Positions 61,864 through 64,000 of a stretch of 64,000 bases of DNA are shown one piece after another (the stretch's first letter is position 1; every line of letters starts with the position of its first letter). The stretch is taken from the NCBI RefSeq assembly GCF_006716905.1, contig NZ_VFPV01000001.1:1614001-1678000 (forward strand), written 5' to 3'. Below the pieces are notes generated by a model, which did no database searches, was not told the origin of the DNA, and saw only the letters and a list, made by a program, of their open reading frames with translations. This stretch comes from Acidovorax temperans (lineage in GTDB: Bacteria; Pseudomonadota; Gammaproteobacteria; Burkholderiales; Burkholderiaceae_C). Both the position numbers and the translations under genes were made by a program.

Positions 61864-63600
61864 TTGGGCACACCCGCCCTGCCCCCGCACCGCCTGTACT
61901 ACCTGCACAACTTTGTGCGTGCGCTCGACTGGCTGCGCACACGCTATGCCGACGTGCTGGGCGCGCCGGAGCAGGACTTCATCTCCCGCTTTGCGCAACT
62001 GCCCGAACCCGCCCAAGCGCTGCTGGTGCGGCTGGTGATGCGACGCGGCCCGTGGTTTCGTGCGGGCAAGCTGGCGTATGAGGAGATTGGCGACATCCAC
62101 ACCGCCGCCGCGCCGCTGCTGGCCCTGGGCTGGCTGGATGCCGCAGCCCCCATGGCGCTGGCCGAGCTGTTTGCACTGCACACCCACCGCGAGGTAGCGG
62201 CCCTGTTTGCCACCCCCGGCCCGCACCCAGCCCTGCCCAAATCGCAGACCAAGGCTGCGCTGCTGCAAACCCTGCAGCCGCACCACGCCGCCGCCCAGCC
62301 GTATCGACAATGGCACCCGGCAAGCACCGAGTCCGTGTGGCGCGTGGCACAAGAGGTGACGGCGCTGTGCACCCGGCTGCGGCTCATGTTCTTTGGCAAC
62401 CTGCACCAAAGCTGGTCGGAATTCGTGCTGGCCGACCTGGGGCTGTTCCAGTACGAGGTGGTGCCGTTTGATGCGCAATCGCGGGCGTTTCAATGCCGCG
62501 CCGATGTGGATCACTACCTTGCGCTGCACGCCCTGCGCCAGGCGCTGGACGATGGCGCAGAACGCGCGCCTCTTCTGGCCGCCGCAGTGCAAGCCACCAG
62601 CCCCAACCCCTGGCTGGAACGGCGCCGCGCCAAACTGCTGATGCGCCTGGGCCAGGCCTGCGAAAAGGCGGCCGACTGGCCACTGGCCGAGCAGGCCTAT
62701 GCCCACAGCCAGCACCCCGGCGCGCGGCACCGCCGCATCCGCGTGCACGAGCACATGGCCCGCCATGCAGATGCTTTGGCCCTGGCCCTGCAGGCCCAGG
62801 CTGCCCCCGAAAGCGATGAGGAAAGCCAGCGCCTGGCGCGCATGCTGCCGCGCCTGCACAGCGCTGCCGGGGTACAGGCGGGCGCCGTGGCGCGCCCCAA
62901 AAAGCCTGCCCGCCAAGCGGTTGCACAGCAGGCCCCCCAGACGCTCACCCTGCCCCGCCCAGACCCCGCAACTTCGGTGGAATGGGCGCTGCGCCAACAC
63001 TGGCACACCGACGAAGCGCCCGTGTTCTACACCGAGAACGCGCTCATCAACAGCCTGTTCGGGCTGCTGTGCTGGCCCGCCGTGTTCGCGCCACTTCCGG
63101 GGGCGTTCTTCCACCCCTTCCAGGGTGCGCCCGCCGACTTGAATGCGCCCGACTTTGTGGAGCGCCGCGCAGCCCTCTTTGCGGAATGCCTGCTCGCGCT
63201 GGAGGATGGACGCTACCGCGCTCTCATCCGGGAGCGGTTTGCCACCAAGCAAGGACGGCAGTCTCCCCATGTGTTCTGGGGGGTGCTAAGCGAACCGCTG
63301 CTCGAACTGGCCCTGCACTGTATTCCCGCCGCGCACCTGCGCCTTTTTTTTGAGCGCCTGCTGCAAGCCCCGGTGGCCCACCGCAGCGGCCTGCCAGATT
63401 TGGTGCGGTTCTGGCCCACACGCCCCGCCGAGCAGCGCTACGAACTGGTCGAAGTCAAAGGCCCGGGCGACAAGCTGCAAGACAACCAGATCCGCTGGCT
63501 GCAGTATTGCCACACCCACGGCCTGCCCGCCAGCGTGTGCCATGTGCGCTGGCTGGATGCGCCTGGCATGGAGCCCCTCATGGGCGCGACGGGCACATGA
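61864..63600 (+). CDS. VRR-NUC domain protein, bacterial FAN1-like nuclease
   Basis: A 578-residue protein. The N-terminal part (HRLYYLHNFVRALDWLRTRYADVL) and the mid-region (WLERRRAKLLMRLGQACEKAADW, a tetratricopeptide-like helical part) precede a C-terminal VRR-NUC nuclease: SGLPDLVRFWP, YELVEVKGPGDKLQDNQIRW with Asp, Glu, Lys and Gln of the active site. Bacterial FAN1-like nucleases cut crosslinked or flapped DNA. The start is TTG 61864 with GGAG about 8-9 bases upstream; no ATG is available in the vicinity. The stop overlaps the next ATG (ATGA). Confidence 0.9.
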   Translation: MGTPALPPHRLYYLHNFVRALDWLRTRYADVLGAPEQDFISRFAQLPEPAQALLVRLVMRRGPWFRAGKLAYEEIGDIHTAAAPLLALGWLDAAAPMALAELFALHTHREVAALFATPGPHPALPKSQTKAALLQTLQPHHAAAQPYRQWHPASTESVWRVAQEVTALCTRLRLMFFGNLHQSWSEFVLADLGLFQYEVVPFDAQSRAFQCRADVDHYLALHALRQALDDGAERAPLLAAAVQATSPNPWLERRRAKLLMRLGQACEKAADWPLAEQAYAHSQHPGARHRRIRVHEHMARHADALALALQAQAAPESDEESQRLARMLPRLHSAAGVQAGAVARPKKPARQAVAQQAPQTLTLPRPDPATSVEWALRQHWHTDEAPVFYTENALINSLFGLLCWPAVFAPLPGAFFHPFQGAPADLNAPDFVERRAALFAECLLALEDGRYRALIRERFATKQGRQSPHVFWGVLSEPLLELALHCIPAAHLRLFFERLLQAPVAHRSGLPDLVRFWPTRPAEQRYELVEVKGPGDKLQDNQIRWLQYCHTHGLPASVCHVRWLDAPGMEPLMGATGT

Positions 63601-64000
63601 CCACACCCCTTCCAACCGCGGCCCCGCTGACAGTGTCGGTGCGTGCCCTGTGCGCCTTCACGGCCCGCACGGGTGATCTGGACCTGCGCTTCACTCCCGC
63701 GCCCAGCGCGCTGGAGGGCATGGAAAGCCACCGCCTGGTGCAGGGCCGCCGGGGCGATGGCTATGAGGCCGAGGTGCCTCTGAGCGGGCTGTTCCAGCAG
63801 CTCACGGTGCGCGGGCGGGCCGACGGGTTTGACGCCAATCGCCAGCAGCTCGAAGAGATCAAGGCCTACCGGGGCCAGCTCGACGGCGTACGCCCCCACC
63901 AGCGCGCCCTGCACTGGGCCCAGGCCCGCGTGTACGGCCACCTGCTGTGCCAGACCCGGGGACTGGAGCGCCTGCAGGTGGCTCTGGTCTATGTGCAAAC
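63597..64000 (+). CDS. RecB-like nuclease region of a probable DinG-type helicase (3' partial)
   Basis: An open frame starting ATG 63597, in the overlap ATGA with the FAN1-like gene, runs off the window's right end. The first 134 residues contain TVRGRADGFDANRQQLEEIK, a PD-(D/E)XK motif (Asp, Glu, Lys), then RPHQRALHWAQARVYGHLL. In relatives such a domain heads a DinG/XPD-like iron-sulfur helicase, but the helicase motifs lie outside the window, so this is inferred. Coupling to a VRR-NUC protein suggests joint DNA repair. Confidence 0.7.
   Translation, partial: MTTPLPTAAPLTVSVRALCAFTARTGDLDLRFTPAPSALEGMESHRLVQGRRGDGYEAEVPLSGLFQQLTVRGRADGFDANRQQLEEIKAYRGQLDGVRPHQRALHWAQARVYGHLLCQTRGLERLQVALVYVQ

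Overview
The window is GC-rich, densely coded DNA from a betaproteobacterium, most probably Acidovorax or a close relative in the Comamonadaceae (inference, no database was consulted). The reasons are gene content (PHA synthase, several Bug-type periplasmic binding proteins, a Liv-type ABC operon with acyl-CoA ligases, DUF1840) and eleven copies of a short palindromic element built around AGCTGCCAGCGCTT, a repeat type I associate with that family. I found no rRNA, tRNA, CRISPR array, complete IS or prophage.

Left part (1-9991): a 5'-truncated type III restriction-like helicase-nuclease, then dtd, an MFS transporter, dbpA and an MgtC/DUF4010 membrane protein on the minus strand, then amn followed closely by a membrane diguanylate cyclase broken by a 2-nt frameshift.

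10032-16006 is a minus-strand acyl-CoA overflow operon: phaC, an unknown 145-residue protein, fabI, a MaoC-phosphotransacetylase fusion and ackA. A near-perfect FNR/Anr box (16100-16113) sits upstream of phaC, which suggests that low oxygen switches carbon into polyester and acetate. 16208-19490 holds a NodI/NodJ-like ABC exporter whose ATPase and permease genes are separated by an opposing purT.

19506-29013 contains a GMC oxidoreductase, 3-hydroxybutyryl-CoA dehydrogenase, the peroxide-sensing pair ohrR-ohr, a translationally coupled phosphoesterase and Ser/Thr kinase-UspA fusion, DUF2855, an SrkA-type kinase and an OmpR-type regulator under a strong promoter flanked by two palindromes. Its probable partner, a hybrid histidine kinase (29299-32191), carries a frameshift in a GC-repeat tract.

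32337-43163 holds htpG behind a sigma-32-like promoter, a DHH phosphoesterase, an RsuA/RluF-family pseudouridine synthase and a coupled trio (DUF4394 lipoprotein, cupredoxin-like protein, GGDEF-EAL protein). The cupredoxin gene is ruined by an amber codon and a frameshift. A chemoreceptor lacking its N-terminal membrane anchor and a Crp/Fnr regulator follow.

43382-52630 is a plus-strand operon with an acyl-CoA synthetase, LivG, LivH, LivM, a binding protein, LivF and a PaaK-like protein, probably for uptake and CoA activation of an aromatic or branched carboxylate. All but one of its internal gaps hold structured repeats. Two orphan Bug proteins follow. 55239-64000 is housekeeping and accessory: DUF1840, a DMT exporter with a divergent Lrp regulator, a 2H phosphoesterase, an ArsC-type protein, tag, a lipoprotein peptidase, a PHA-system protein, an HMG-CoA lyase and, at the right edge, a FAN1-like nuclease coupled to a truncated gene with a RecB-like nuclease motif.
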